The notes beneath the pieces were generated by a model that was not told the origin of the DNA, did no database searches, and saw only the letters and a list, made by a program, of their open reading frames with translations. The translations under genes were made by a program, and so were the position numbers. Below are positions 18,547 through 27,658 of a stretch of 64,000 nt of DNA, piece after piece. The DNA is from Candidatus Fermentithermobacillaceae bacterium (GTDB taxonomy: Bacteria; Bacillota; Sulfobacillia; Fermentithermobacillales; DUSS01). Each line of letters begins with the position of its first letter. Position 1 is the first letter of the stretch. The DNA lies in contig JADBKE010000018.1 in assembly GCA_014896535.1 (NCBI GenBank), forward strand, positions 67,501-131,500. The letters are read 5' to 3'.

Positions 18547-19659
18547 CTAAGCCCCGGGCTTCATGGGCATAACCACAAAAGTAGGTTTAACCGGTGAGTT
18601 GTCGTCCACCGGTTCGATGGCCAGCGGGCTGACCTCGCCGGTGGCTTTAAGCGCGGTCCGAGCGGTTCCGACACCCTTTGCCGCGAGAAGAGCGTAGCGA
18701 TACTGGATGCATATCTCCATCTCGTCGCCTTCTACCTCTGCGGGAATTTCCTCTTCCATCCTGCCCTTATCGCTGGAACCTGCCCTCACCGTAACGGTAC
18801 CGGGACCGATGCGAAGCCGCATAGCCTTGTCTTCCTCGCTCGCGAGCACCGAAGCTCGGGATGCCGAGGCGATCAACTGTTCGGTATCGAGTCGCACCTG
18901 AGTACGGAAAGACCTGGGAATGACCTGCTGGTAGGCGTAGTACTGACCTTCGATTAACCTGGCAAAAGCACTGACCGGTCCCAGGTAAAAGAATGCATGG
19001 TTCTGACCGATGCGGATCCGAATTGATTCCTGGTCCTGGTCATCAAGAAGGGAGGCGAGATCTTGCAGTACTCTGGCGAGCACGATCACACCCATTTCCC
19101 GACTTTTTACCGCGGTTCTCGCTACAGCCAGGGAAAACAGGTCGGTGCTGACCATCCTCAGCTCGTTATCCTTAACCTCCATGAAACACGCGGCCCAAAG
19201 AGGCCTGGCAGCGTTCGCGACAGCGCAGGCTGTCCCCACTTCTACCATCCTTCGAAAAACGTCTCTGTCCAGAACGATTTCGTTGTCATCGACCTCTTCC
19301 GGCCAGGGTGGAAAGTCCTCTCCGGGGCTTGCATTTATGTACATTTTTGAAGTTCCGGAGGTTATCAGAAGCGACCACTCCGACTCGGAAAGACTCATCC
19401 TGACTTCGCCAGGCGGAAGAGTCCTTATGACATCTTGCAGTAGCTTGGAGTTAACCGTCATTGACCCGTTGCTTTCGCATTGGCAGGGAATAGTCACTTT
19501 GATTCCCCAGTCGAGGTTTGTACCGGCAACCGTGATCTGGCCGGAGGTTCCTTCTATGAGGACATTCTTCAGGACTGGCAGGGTAGCTCTGGCTGGAATG
19601 GGCTTGGAAGCGGTTTGGACGAGCCAAGAGAGTAGCGATTTGTCCAGGCTGAATTCCAT
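18547..19659 (-). CDS. dnaN: DNA polymerase III beta sliding clamp
   Basis: A 370-residue clamp that rings DNA and tethers polymerase III. The three repeated clamp folds are discernible, with the N-terminal pattern SKPIPARATLPVLKNVLIEG and the C-terminal FVVMPMKPGA that forms part of the peptide-binding cleft (typically MPMRL in the family). It is downstream of dnaA as usual, after a 333-bp gap that holds DnaA-box-like sites. The ribosome site before the ATG is weak (CGGGGG). Confidence 0.95.
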   Translation of the reverse strand: MEFSLDKSLLSWLVQTASKPIPARATLPVLKNVLIEGTSGQITVAGTNLDWGIKVTIPCQCESNGSMTVNSKLLQDVIRTLPPGEVRMSLSESEWSLLITSGTSKMYINASPGEDFPPWPEEVDDNEIVLDRDVFRRMVEVGTACAVANAARPLWAACFMEVKDNELRMVSTDLFSLAVARTAVKSREMGVIVLARVLQDLASLLDDQDQESIRIRIGQNHAFFYLGPVSAFARLIEGQYYAYQQVIPRSFRTQVRLDTEQLIASASRASVLASEEDKAMRLRIGPGTVTVRAGSSDKGRMEEEIPAEVEGDEMEICIQYRYALLAAKGVGTARTALKATGEVSPLAIEPVDDNSPVKPTFVVMPMKPGA

Positions 19660-19992
19660 GCTGAGACCCCCGTTTCCGCGATTGAACGAGAGACGTCGTT
19701 TGCAAGAGCTCTCAAGCTCTTTCGTACCCTATCTCTGTTTTCAGTTCGGTAAGACTGATCCCCAGTCGTAACATTAGGGACTGTGGACGGTGTTTTAAGT
19801 CTTTATTAACCCTGTACGAGCTTCATTCCTCCTTGTTGATGAGTCTGTGGAGAAGCTGTTGACTGCCGGTTGAAAACGCGACACGTCTGAAGCATCCACA
19901 GTTTTATCGGTGTTGTCCACGCATTTTCCCCAGACTATCAACGCGACTTCCACAACGTTTACCAAGAGCAGATGTTCGAACGAAAAATCCGT
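19660..19992. other. dnaA-dnaN intergenic region, probable downstream part of oriC
   Basis: A gap of 333 bp without a gene. It contains several DnaA-box-like sites (consensus TTATCCACA or its complement): TGTGGAGAA at 19846-19854 (8 of 9), GCATCCACA at 19892-19900 and TTGTCCACG at 19913-19921 (7 of 9 each), plus weaker ones at 19782 and 19946. A relatively A+T-rich stretch lies at 19790-19810 (TGTTTTAAGTCTTTATTAAC) and is a candidate unwinding element. The layout recalls the bipartite B. subtilis origin, where boxes flank dnaA on both sides and unwinding occurs on the dnaN side. Confidence 0.65.
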
Positions 19993-21375
19993 TTACGACT
20001 CCTTGATCTTCTTCGTCAAAAGCTCGATGGTCGCAGCAAAGGACGAATCCCTCTTTATCTCCTCAGATATCTTCTCGCAGGCGTGAAGAACGGTGGTATG
20101 GTCGCGCTTACCGAACTCTTCGCCGATGCGCGGTAAAGAAGCATCCGTCAGTTGTCTTGCCAGGTACATTGCCACTTGCCGGGGAAAAGCTACGTTCTTC
20201 GAACGCCGCTTATCCCACATGTCTTCGAGCTCGATGTTATAGTGACTTGCGACGACCTCTTGGATGCGCCGGATCGTGATAGGCCTGCGCGGCTCGTCGG
20301 GGACCAGGCCGCGAAGGACTTCGCGGCACAGCTCTACGTCCAACGGCCTCCGGTTCAGAGAGGAATAGGCGAGCACCCTGATGAGAGCGCCTTCTAATTC
20401 TCGAATGTTGGTCGGAATTCTCTCGGCTATGTATTGGCAGACGTCCAGCGGAACGTCGACGCCTTCGAGCTCGCCTTTTTTTCTGAGGATGGCCACCCTC
20501 GTTTCAAAGTCCGGCGGTTGAATATCGCATATGAGCCCCCATTCGAAACGCGTCCTCAAACGGTGTTCCAGAGTAGCGATATCCTTCGGAGGCCTGTCCG
20601 ACGAGATCACCAGCTGCTTGGAGGCCTGATGGAGTGCATCGAACGTGTGGAAGAGCTCTTCCTGGGTAGCTTCCTTGCCGGCGACGAACTGAATGTCGTC
20701 GATGAGCAGGAGGTCCACTCCCCTGTACCGGTTCCGGAATTGGGGCGTACTACCTTCCTGGATGGCTGTGATGAGGTCATTGGTAAAAGTTTCTGACGAT
20801 ACATAGCACACGCGAAGGCGCGAGTGATGGGCTATGACGTACTGGGCGATAGCCTGCATGAGGTGGGTCTTGCCTAGGCCGACGTCACTGTAGATGAAGA
20901 GCGGATTGTAAATTTTAGCCGGGGCCTCGGCCACTGCCAGCGCCGCTGCGTGGGCAAAGCGGTTGGATGCGCCGACGATGAAATTCTCAAAGGAGTAGCG
21001 GGGGTTCAGTACGCGAAGCTGTTCTTCGTTGTGAGACGCCGCCCTCCTCATCGCCTTGGGTCGGGTGTCCTCGTCGAAAAGAGTCTTCCTGGAGGGTTTC
21101 TCGGGTTCTTGCACCTGAAACCGGATGGGACACGGCTTGCCTGAAATTTCCTGCCAGATCGACGCAAGCACGTCCTTGTACTTGCTTTCTATCCACGAAC
21201 GCGCGAATTCCGAAGGTACCAGGATGGTCAGGGCGCCATCACCCGATTGGACCGGGCGGGTCTGCCTGAGCCACCGCTCGAAGGATGGGTTGTTGAGCCG
21301 CGCCGAGGCGGTGGAAAGCACTTTTTCCCAGGTGTTCTCCACGAAGCTTGCCATACCGGGTCTACCCTTTCGCAT
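19993..21375 (-). CDS. dnaA: Chromosomal replication initiator DnaA
   Basis: A 460-residue AAA+ initiator. Domain I is at residues 10-85, the variable linker at 90-120, AAA+ at 125-340 and the DNA-binding domain IV ends with FGKRDHTTVLHACEKI. Walker B (LLIDDIQFVAGKE) and the arginine/sensor segment NIRELEGAL are normal. Walker A is not: where DnaA proteins normally read GGVGLGKTH, this one reads SDVGLGKTH (Ser163, Asp164; Lys169 and Thr170 kept). The start is ATG at 21375 or the in-frame ATG at 21354; neither has a strong ribosome site. Divergent from rpmH across oriC. Confidence 0.95.
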   Translation of the reverse strand: MRKGRPGMASFVENTWEKVLSTASARLNNPSFERWLRQTRPVQSGDGALTILVPSEFARSWIESKYKDVLASIWQEISGKPCPIRFQVQEPEKPSRKTLFDEDTRPKAMRRAASHNEEQLRVLNPRYSFENFIVGASNRFAHAAALAVAEAPAKIYNPLFIYSDVGLGKTHLMQAIAQYVIAHHSRLRVCYVSSETFTNDLITAIQEGSTPQFRNRYRGVDLLLIDDIQFVAGKEATQEELFHTFDALHQASKQLVISSDRPPKDIATLEHRLRTRFEWGLICDIQPPDFETRVAILRKKGELEGVDVPLDVCQYIAERIPTNIRELEGALIRVLAYSSLNRRPLDVELCREVLRGLVPDEPRRPITIRRIQEVVASHYNIELEDMWDKRRSKNVAFPRQVAMYLARQLTDASLPRIGEEFGKRDHTTVLHACEKISEEIKRDSSFAATIELLTKKIKES

Positions 21376-21417
21376 TTAGTTGCATACAAAGAGTGGGACA
21401 AACGGCGCCATGCGATG

Positions 21418-21445
21418 GGGGGTATTCGAGAATGTATATACCCCC
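21418..21445. repeat. Inverted repeat in the dnaA promoter region
   Basis: Perfect 8-bp arms (GGGGGTAT/ATACCCCC) with a 12-nt centre, about 45-70 bp upstream of dnaA and covering a TATATA motif. It could be an operator site for dnaA control. No regulator was recognised. Confidence 0.45.
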
Positions 21446-21720
21446 GTTCATGAAGAAGGCGCCGCATACCTCTGCCCTATTAAGTTGGTGATAAGCCGGG
21501 AGGCCGGCTGGTACCCTGCGCTCCGGCCGCGCCCCGGGTTGAATAAAGATCCCACAGGCTATTCACAGAGTTATCAACAGGTGTGGATAAAGGCCAGAAA
21601 ACGCCGGGTTTTCGCCGGCGTTTCATTATTCTGTTGCTCTCGGGACTGCGTCCCGTTGAAACTATATCAGGATAGGGGGGTCCGGAACAAGGGATGTAAT
21701 GGAAAACGGCACCCGTCTGT

Positions 21721-21750
21721 TTGACACACGTTTTGCTGGCAAGATATAAT
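21721..21750 (+). promoter_or_regulatory. Strong sigma-A promoter for rpmH
   Basis: A perfect TTGACA (21721-21726), an 18-nt spacer and a perfect TATAAT (21745-21750) lie 60 bp before rpmH. Confidence 0.85.
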
Positions 21751-21810
21751 TCTTTCCGATTCCTGGCTTTGGGTTCCAGGAGCGCATCCGGCGGTGGAGG
21801 GATAAGCGGG

Positions 21811-21945
21811 ATGAAGCGCACGTATCAACCGAAGAAAAGGAAGAGGCAACGAACCCACGGGTTCCTCGCGAGGATGTCGAGCGCCGGAGGACGAAAGGTT
21901 ATTGCGAGGAGAAGGCGGAAAGGTCGCGCGGTCCTCAGCGCTTGA
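21811..21945 (+). CDS. rpmH: Ribosomal protein L34
   Basis: A 44-residue basic large-subunit protein with the family sequence [18 protein letters not shown] followed by [19 protein letters not shown]. The ATG at 21811 follows GGAGGG. It is the first gene to the right of oriC, with its own strong promoter, and begins the conserved rpmH-rnpA-yidD-yidC-jag series. Longer in-frame readings upstream are not supported. Confidence 0.98.
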   Translation: MKRTYQPKKRKRQRTHGFLARMSSAGGRKVIARRRRKGRAVLSA

Positions 21946-22056
21946 GACGATGGACGGCTTTCGTTCCGTTGGTGTCGATGAGATTCGCATCGACCTTCAA
22001 CATGCCGGAGCTCGCCAGTGCCGTGACCGGCGACATGCGTTTTGCGCGGCTGAGGA

Positions 22057-22398
22057 ATGATGGGCAGATTCAAACCCGCGTCGTTTCCCCAGGTTATGGA
22101 GCAGGGCCGGTCTCGGGCTAACCGGTACCTCGTTCTGTACTATCTTCCGGAACCTGAAAATGAGGTGCGGCTCGCAATATCAGTGCCGCGGAAAGCGGCA
22201 AAAGCAGTGGCGAGAAATCGCGTCAAACGGAGAGTACGGGAGGTTTTCAGGGTAGCTGCGGGAAATCTTAAGGCAGCGGGACAGTTTGCCTTCATAGTCC
22301 GGAAGAATGCGATTTCCGCAAGTTTCCAGGAGCTGGAGTGGGCGGTGAAGGACTTGCTCAGAAAGATGGAGCTCTGGAGCGGTGATGGTGGTGCGTAG
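22057..22398 (+). CDS. rnpA: Ribonuclease P protein component
   Basis: The 113-residue protein subunit that helps the RNase P RNA trim 5' leaders of tRNAs. The RNR motif region KAVARNRVKRRVREVFR and RLAISVPRKAA are clear. The N-terminus is about six residues shorter than usual because a stop lies directly before the first of two consecutive ATGs (22057 and 22060); GAGG at 22053 fits the second better. The 111-bp gap to rpmH is longer than usual. Its 3' end overlaps yidD by 17 bp. Confidence 0.93.
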   Translation: MMGRFKPASFPQVMEQGRSRANRYLVLYYLPEPENEVRLAISVPRKAAKAVARNRVKRRVREVFRVAAGNLKAAGQFAFIVRKNAISASFQELEWAVKDLLRKMELWSGDGGA

Positions 22399-22657
22399 GA
22401 TTGCCGAGAGGGTTCTCGTAGGGCTGATCGACGCCTACAGGCGCTGGGTTTCCCCTCTTAAAGGACCTACCTGTCGCTTTTATCCTTCGTGTTCGAAGTA
22501 CGCCCGGGACGCCATCGTAATTCACGGACCTGCGTACGGGCTGCTGTTAGCTGCGTGGAGGGTTCTCCGCTGTAACCCGCTGTCGCGAGGGGGATACGAT
22601 CCCGTGCCCGGGTCCGGGGACGAGGGAGCGGTGAGCCGGCAAGAGAGGGGGCTTTAA
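22382..22657 (+). CDS. yidD: Membrane protein insertion efficiency factor YidD
   Basis: A small (91-residue) amphipathic protein. It has the family signature RRWVSPLKGPTCRFYPSCSKYARDAI with three conserved Cys and the close LRCNPLSRGGYDPV. It helps YidC-dependent insertion at the inner face of the membrane. It lies between rnpA (overlap) and yidC (1-bp gap), the standard order. A short basic tail of about 15 residues after PGSGDEG is not conserved. Confidence 0.94.
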   Translation: MMVVRRIAERVLVGLIDAYRRWVSPLKGPTCRFYPSCSKYARDAIVIHGPAYGLLLAAWRVLRCNPLSRGGYDPVPGSGDEGAVSRQERGL

Positions 22658-22658
22658 A

Positions 22659-23327
22659 TTGTCTTATCTGGTAAATGCGATGATCTGGGTGCTCGACTTC
22701 TTCTACGGCTTAACGTCCAGCTGGGGTCTGGCGATTATCTTATTCACTTTCCTCGTCAGGCTCCTCATCTTGCCCCTGAGCATCATGCAGGCCCGGGCCA
22801 ACCAGCGGTTACAGGAACTGCAGCCCGAGCTGCAGCGGATTCAGAAGAAATATAAGGATGATCCGGAAAGACTCGAGCTCGAACTCGCAGATCTTTATCA
22901 CCGTTACCGGGTGAATCCGGCGTCTGGGTGTCTCGTCTTCTTTGTTCAATTGCCGATTTTGTTGGGCATAATCCGGGCTCTGGAAGCTCACACCGCGTTG
23001 AAAGCCGCGACTTTCCTCGGGATTACGCTGGGACAGCCGGAGAGATTGTGGCTTCCTCTCATTACTGTCGCTACGACATATATGGCGTTTAAATTGACGC
23101 CGTCGATGGGCGGAGGCGCGCAGTCCGCCCAGCAGACGGGGATGATGGTCGCCATCCTAGCCTTGATGTTCTTTTTCTCTTTCCGGTTCTCTGCGGCTGT
23201 GGCTTTGTACATCATCGCGGCCAACGTGTTCGGGCTCTTCGAGAGGCTCGTGGTTCCAGTGCCCGGGACTCAGAAGGAAGGGGTCAGTACTCGTGAAAAG
23301 CGTAGAGGCCAAAGGGAGGACAGTTGA
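22659..23327 (+). CDS. yidC: Membrane protein insertase YidC/Oxa1 family
   Basis: A 222-residue insertase of the short Gram-positive type. Hydrophobic segments lie near residues 20-42, 90-108, 128-145 and 163-195, with a charged coiled hairpin (residues 45-85) between the first two. The conserved Arg in the hydrophilic groove is in FLVRLLILPLSIMQ. It lacks the lipoprotein signal seen in Bacillus SpoIIIJ: the TTG start leads directly into MSYLVNAMIWVLDFFYGLTS, as in many clostridia. The 3' end overlaps jag. Confidence 0.95.
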   Translation: MSYLVNAMIWVLDFFYGLTSSWGLAIILFTFLVRLLILPLSIMQARANQRLQELQPELQRIQKKYKDDPERLELELADLYHRYRVNPASGCLVFFVQLPILLGIIRALEAHTALKAATFLGITLGQPERLWLPLITVATTYMAFKLTPSMGGGAQSAQQTGMMVAILALMFFFSFRFSAAVALYIIAANVFGLFERLVVPVPGTQKEGVSTREKRRGQREDS

Positions 23328-23910
23328 GGAAGCCATCGACGAAGCATTGAAATTGCTGGGTGTGCCGAGAGAGTGGGTCGAAGTAGAGGTGCTGGACGTA
23401 CCTTCCAGAGGCATCCTTGGATTCGCAAGGAAAGATGCGAGGGTTCGGGTGACGGTGCGGCGGAGCAGAGCTGACTTGGCGAGAGAGTTTGTGGAAGGGA
23501 TTGTCCGGCGTATGGGGATCGATGCTGTGGTGGAGGTGAGAAGAGCTGGGGGCGCTCTTCACGTCGACGTAGTGGGCAAGGACGTAGGTTATCTCATAGG
23601 AAGGCGTGGCCAGACTCTGCAGGCGCTGGAGTACCTCCTGAAAATGGCCACCGCAGGGTCCGAAGGGAGCGAAGAGCACCTGGTCCTGGACGTGGGGGGA
23701 TACAGGCGCCGCAGGGAGAAGCAGCTGGAGGAACTGGCCAACAGAGCTGCAAAGCAGGTTATGCGGACCGGCAAGGCCGTCATGCTGGAGCCGATGGACG
23801 CACGTTCGAGGCGCACGATCCACCTGGCGCTTCAACGACATCCCGGCGTGTGTACGCACAGCGAGGGGGAGGAGCCGAACAGACGGGTCATCATATCTCC
23901 CAAGACGTAG
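23293..23910 (+). CDS. jag: RNA-binding protein Jag/KhpB
   Basis: A 205-residue RNA-binding protein linked to cell division and envelope growth in Bacillota. It has the Jag-N domain (residues 1-50, with VPSRGILGFARKDARVRV), a KH domain near 75-140 (GYLIGRRGQTLQALEYL) and an R3H domain near 145-205 (RRRREKQLEELANRAA, then MDARSRRTIHLAL). The GTG start lies inside the yidC end, so the two are coupled. A terminator follows 25 bp after its stop. Confidence 0.95.
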   Translation: MKSVEAKGRTVEEAIDEALKLLGVPREWVEVEVLDVPSRGILGFARKDARVRVTVRRSRADLAREFVEGIVRRMGIDAVVEVRRAGGALHVDVVGKDVGYLIGRRGQTLQALEYLLKMATAGSEGSEEHLVLDVGGYRRRREKQLEELANRAAKQVMRTGKAVMLEPMDARSRRTIHLALQRHPGVCTHSEGEEPNRRVIISPKT

Positions 23911-23935
23911 GTATGGGGAGAGTCGGAGGAAGCTG

Positions 23936-23967
23936 AGCCCCGGCCTTTCGAGCCGGGGCTTCTTTTG
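23936..23967 (+). terminator. Factor-independent terminator after jag
   Basis: A perfect 9-bp stem AGCCCCGGC (23936-23944) / GCCGGGGCT (23952-23960), a CTTTCGA loop and TCTTTTGT. It separates the rpmH-jag transcript from mnmE. Confidence 0.9.
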
Positions 23968-24109
23968 TATGGCTAGAGGAGCTCCGCCGAAGGGCTGGGC
24001 TGGAATGAGAGCGTCCGGCAAGGGCGGTTTGTCGTAAAATCCGTGTTGAACATGGGAGTTTGGGTGAGGGATTGACCCGTGTGGGGAGCGGCAAAGGGGG
24101 TGGAATTCC

Positions 24110-25504
24110 TTGGCACAAGGTGATTGGGTGCAGGGGGAGACCATTGCGGCGATTGCCACGCCGAGAGGGACTGGAGGAATAGCCATCATTAAGGTCTCGG
24201 GCAAGGATGCGGTCGCGGTTGCGGCGGGCTGTCTGTCGGCACGGGGTGCACGCAAGCTTTCGCGGGCCCGGGGTTACACGGCGTTCTTTGACCGGGTGGT
24301 GTCGCCCCACTCGGGGGAAACCATCGACGAGGTCATCGTTCTGGTGATGAGATCTCCTCGTTCCTACACGGGTGAGGATGTGGTCGAGCTCCAGTGTCAC
24401 GGTGGTGAGCTCGTGGCAGAGAAGGTACTGGACGCCGTGCTGTCTCGAGGTGCGAGGATGGCGGAGCCGGGGGAGTTTACCAGGAGAGCTTTCCTGAACG
24501 GGAAGATCACCTTGGATGAAGCTGAAGCGGTGCTGGATGTGGTGTCGGCGAAGACGGACCGGGCGTTACGGCAAGCTTTCCTTCGCCTCGAAGGGAAGCT
24601 CGGAAAATTGGTGCTCGGATGCAGGGAAAGGATAGCGGGTGTCCTTTCGAGGGTGCAGGCAGCGCTGGACTTTCCGGACGATATCTCCCTGAGGGATGAA
24701 GAGGTCGTTCCTGTCATCGAAGAGGTCACCGCCGAAATCGATTCCATGCTGGAGGAGGGAGTGCTGGGGCTGGCCCTCACGTCCGGCGTAGAGCTGACGC
24801 TGGTAGGGCGGCCGAACGTGGGTAAGTCGTCCCTCTTCAACGCGCTCATTGGGGAAGACCGGGCGATAGTCACGGAAATCCCCGGCACCACGAGGGATCT
24901 CTTGAGGGAGCGGGTGCAATGGTCGGGGATTCCGGTTGTGCTCGTGGATACGGCTGGCCTCAGGCAGACCCGGGAGATAGTAGAAGCCATTGGGGTTGAA
25001 CGTGCTAGGAAGGCTGCAGAGGAGTCGTGGGCTGCGCTATATGTGGTCGACGCTACCGAACCCCTTGCCGATGAGGACTGGTACTGGCTGGAAAGGTGGC
25101 GGGATCGTAGAGTCGTAGTGGTCCTCAATAAGGCGGACATAGCCAGGGAGGACGTCAGGAGGGAAATATCGGCTCTTGTAGAGGCGAGAACGGGGTTTCC
25201 GGTGGTGGAGGTCTCGGCCCGGACGGGATCTGGTTTGGAGAGGCTGAAGGAAACGGTGGTTGGAATGTTTGGGGGGGCGGAGCGGGAATCGGTGGTACCC
25301 GGAAGCGCCAGGCAGGTGGCCTGCTTGAGACGAGCGCGGGAAGCTCTGGTCCGGGCTTTGGAGGCCTGGAAGGAGGGCTGGACGTGGGACGTGGTCGCAT
25401 CGGAGATGGAAGAGGCTTGTCGGGGATTGGATGAGCTCACGGGCTCGCGGATAAGCGAGGACGTGCTGGATGAGATATTTTCTCGCTTTTGCGTGGGCAA
25501 ATGA
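24110..25504 (+). CDS. mnmE: tRNA modification GTPase MnmE
   Basis: A 464-residue GTPase that works with MnmG to make the carboxymethylaminomethyl group on U34 of certain tRNAs. The N-terminal folate-binding domain opens TIAAIATPRGTGGIAIIKVSG. The G domain has GRPNVGKSS, DTAGLR and NKAD. The protein ends CVGK, the C-terminal Cys motif of the family. The TTG at 24110 lies after GGGGTGG. The gene is strongly G-rich on the coding strand, like its neighbours up to parB. Confidence 0.96.
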   Translation: MAQGDWVQGETIAAIATPRGTGGIAIIKVSGKDAVAVAAGCLSARGARKLSRARGYTAFFDRVVSPHSGETIDEVIVLVMRSPRSYTGEDVVELQCHGGELVAEKVLDAVLSRGARMAEPGEFTRRAFLNGKITLDEAEAVLDVVSAKTDRALRQAFLRLEGKLGKLVLGCRERIAGVLSRVQAALDFPDDISLRDEEVVPVIEEVTAEIDSMLEEGVLGLALTSGVELTLVGRPNVGKSSLFNALIGEDRAIVTEIPGTTRDLLRERVQWSGIPVVLVDTAGLRQTREIVEAIGVERARKAAEESWAALYVVDATEPLADEDWYWLERWRDRRVVVVLNKADIAREDVRREISALVEARTGFPVVEVSARTGSGLERLKETVVGMFGGAERESVVPGSARQVACLRRAREALVRALEAWKEGWTWDVVASEMEEACRGLDELTGSRISEDVLDEIFSRFCVGK

Positions 25505-25714
25505 GCTTGATAGGACGGGTGTGGAAGTGTACGGGCGCTGAAGAATGAGGCAGTTAAAATATGACGCAGTGGTGCCCGGCAGAAGATGGCGTATGCTCAG
25601 TAACCCTACTTAAACGGTTGAGGAAGGTTCTCGTGGTGCTTCGGCGGGCGCCCCCGCTCCCGAGTGGAAATTGGGGGTGAGGGAAAGCGGAGATCAGGAG
25701 GGAGTAGCTTATCT

Positions 25715-27541
25715 TTGGAATACGTCGGGTCGAGGATCATAGGCAGCTGCGACGCATGCGTGGTCGGTTCGGGGCACGCGGCGTGTGAAGCGGCTTTGGC
25801 CTTGTCGCGCCTGGGGAAATCCGTCATCATGGTCACGCTCAATCCGGATAACGTAGCCGGGATGGCGTGTAACCCCGCTATCGGCGGACCGGGAAAGGCG
25901 CAAATCGTGAGGGAGATCGACGCCCTGGGCGGTGAGATGGCCCTTGCCGCGGACGAGGCGTGCCTCGAGATTCGAATTCTAAACCAGTCGAAGGGACCGG
26001 CGGTTCAGTCCCTGAGGGCGCAGTGTGACAAGAGGGTCTACAGCCGACACATGAAGGCCGCCTTGATGAAAGAAGGGCGAATCGCCGTGGTGCAGGGTAT
26101 GGTCACCGATGTTCTGACGGGAGACAGAGCCGTGGAGGGAGTGATGCTTTCCGATGGGCGGAAGGTCGTGGCTCGCGCCGTGGTGTTGGCTACGGGTGTG
26201 TATCTGGAGTCGAGGACGATAGTGGGTGAGGATATCAGGGCGTCGGGGCCGATGGGGGAGCCCTCTGCGAGGGGGCTTTCGTCGTCTCTGGTGAGGCTGG
26301 GCCTCGAGATAGGAAGGTTCAAGACGGGGACCTCGCCGAGGGTTCGCAAAGACAGCGTGGACTGGGACAGGGTGCGCAAAGAGGAAGGGGCTTCGGTCCC
26401 GCTCGCCTTCTCTTTCATGTCGGTGCCCAGGCTATGGGACTTCGACGCGTGCTATTCGACGGAGACGTGCGAAGCGACACACGAGATCATCCGGGCCAAC
26501 ATTTCCCGGGCGCCTCTTTTCAACGGGACCATCGTGGGTACCGGGCCGCGGTACTGCCCTTCCATAGAGGACAAGGTGATGAGGTTTCCCGAGCGCAAAC
26601 GGCATCTTGTGTTTCTGGAGAAGGAATCCAGAGATTCCGATGAGATATACCTCCTGGGCCTGTCTACAAGCCTTCCGCTCGATGTGCAGCAAGAGATGCT
26701 CAGAACGATCCGAGGACTGGAGCGGGCGGTGATCACCCGGCCGGGCTATGCCATCGAATACGATTACGTTCTTCCAAACCAGCTGAAACCCAGTCTCGAG
26801 GCGATCGGGATTCCGGGGTTGTTTCTGGCGGGCCAGATATGCGGGTCTTCCGGATATGAGGAAGCTGCAGCCCAGGGGCTGATCGCGGGGATTAACGCTT
26901 CCCGTTATCTAGACGGGAAGGAGCCATTGATCCTCGGACGAGATCAAGCGTACATCGGCGTGCTCATCGACGATCTGGTTTCGTCGCCCATAAACGAGCC
27001 CTACCGAATGTTGACGGCAAGGGCGGAGTACAGGTTGCTGCTGAGGCAGTCCAACGCAGACCTGAGGTTGACGCCGATTGGAAGGGAGATTGGGCTGGTT
27101 TCGGATGAAAGATGGGCGGTTTTCGAGAGAAGGCGGCGACAGATAGAGAGGGGTCGGAAGCTCCTTGAGCGGGAGATCCGGGGCAAACGAGCGGGGGATT
27201 ACCTGAGGAGGCCTGGGAGCTCTATAGCTGAACTCATGCCGGACATACCGGAGCTTTGCGAGCTCGACCCAGATGTGCTCGAGGAAGTGGAGACCGAAGC
27301 TCGCTACGCGGGTTTCATACAGAGGCAAGAAAACGAAGTCAGGCGTCTGGAGAAATGGAGCGGCAAGAGGATTCCTCCCGGGCTTGACCCGGACGCGGTG
27401 CCCGGACTTTCTCGGGAAACCAGGGATAAGATAACGCGGTACCGCCCCGCTACTCTGGGCAGAGCGGCGGATGTGGGCGTTTCGCCCGTGGATATCCTGG
27501 TGCTGGGAGCATATCTTCAGCGGACGGGCGGCCGGACATGA
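25715..27541 (+). CDS. mnmG: tRNA uridine-5-carboxymethylaminomethyl modification enzyme MnmG
   Basis: The FAD-dependent partner of MnmE, about 608 residues. The dinucleotide fold CVVGSGHAACEAALALSRLG is at the start (Ser and Ala replace the more common Ala and Gly). AGMACNPAIGGPGKAQIVREIDALGG and the later AGQICGSSGYEEAAAQGL match the family. The TTG at 25715 after GGAGGGAG gives the normal N-terminus; the in-frame GTG-type reading at 25664 adds 17 unrelated residues. It lies 210 bp after mnmE. Confidence 0.95.
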   Translation: MEYVGSRIIGSCDACVVGSGHAACEAALALSRLGKSVIMVTLNPDNVAGMACNPAIGGPGKAQIVREIDALGGEMALAADEACLEIRILNQSKGPAVQSLRAQCDKRVYSRHMKAALMKEGRIAVVQGMVTDVLTGDRAVEGVMLSDGRKVVARAVVLATGVYLESRTIVGEDIRASGPMGEPSARGLSSSLVRLGLEIGRFKTGTSPRVRKDSVDWDRVRKEEGASVPLAFSFMSVPRLWDFDACYSTETCEATHEIIRANISRAPLFNGTIVGTGPRYCPSIEDKVMRFPERKRHLVFLEKESRDSDEIYLLGLSTSLPLDVQQEMLRTIRGLERAVITRPGYAIEYDYVLPNQLKPSLEAIGIPGLFLAGQICGSSGYEEAAAQGLIAGINASRYLDGKEPLILGRDQAYIGVLIDDLVSSPINEPYRMLTARAEYRLLLRQSNADLRLTPIGREIGLVSDERWAVFERRRRQIERGRKLLEREIRGKRAGDYLRRPGSSIAELMPDIPELCELDPDVLEEVETEARYAGFIQRQENEVRRLEKWSGKRIPPGLDPDAVPGLSRETRDKITRYRPATLGRAADVGVSPVDILVLGAYLQRTGGRT

Positions 27542-27658
27542 GTAGCGAACCGGGCGAAGGCTGTCGGCGGTTGGTGGCATTGGCTGGTGGCATTTCGAAC
27601 GCGAGGAGACTGTCCGGGCGCGGCTGGGCTGCGTCGGAAGACTGGTCTTGGCCGGGGG

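Larger units (their letters stand above)
21376..21810. other. oriC, dnaA-rpmH intergenic region
   Basis: A gap of 435 bp between divergent dnaA and rpmH. A DnaA-box cluster lies at 21559-21590: CTATTCACA, TTATCAACA (21571-21579, one mismatch) and a perfect reverse box TGTGGATAA (21582-21590). Nearer dnaA is an 8-bp inverted repeat, GGGGGTAT (21418-21425) and ATACCCCC (21438-21445), overlapping TATATA sequences that could be the dnaA promoter -10, and flanked by two GGCGCC palindromes (21404-21409, 21458-21463). No gene is seen in it. Orientation and neighbours are those of Bacillota origins. Confidence 0.8.

Noticed and set aside
22035-22060. Frameshift in rnpA (an out-of-frame MRFARLRN reading upstream)
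   Set aside because: The in-frame start already aligns from the sixth or seventh family residue, so no shift is needed.
23284-25500. Long minus-strand open frames (323 and 367 codons) opposite jag and mnmE
   Set aside because: They are Ser/Pro/Thr-rich mirror readings of G-rich real genes, without ribosome sites or family motifs.
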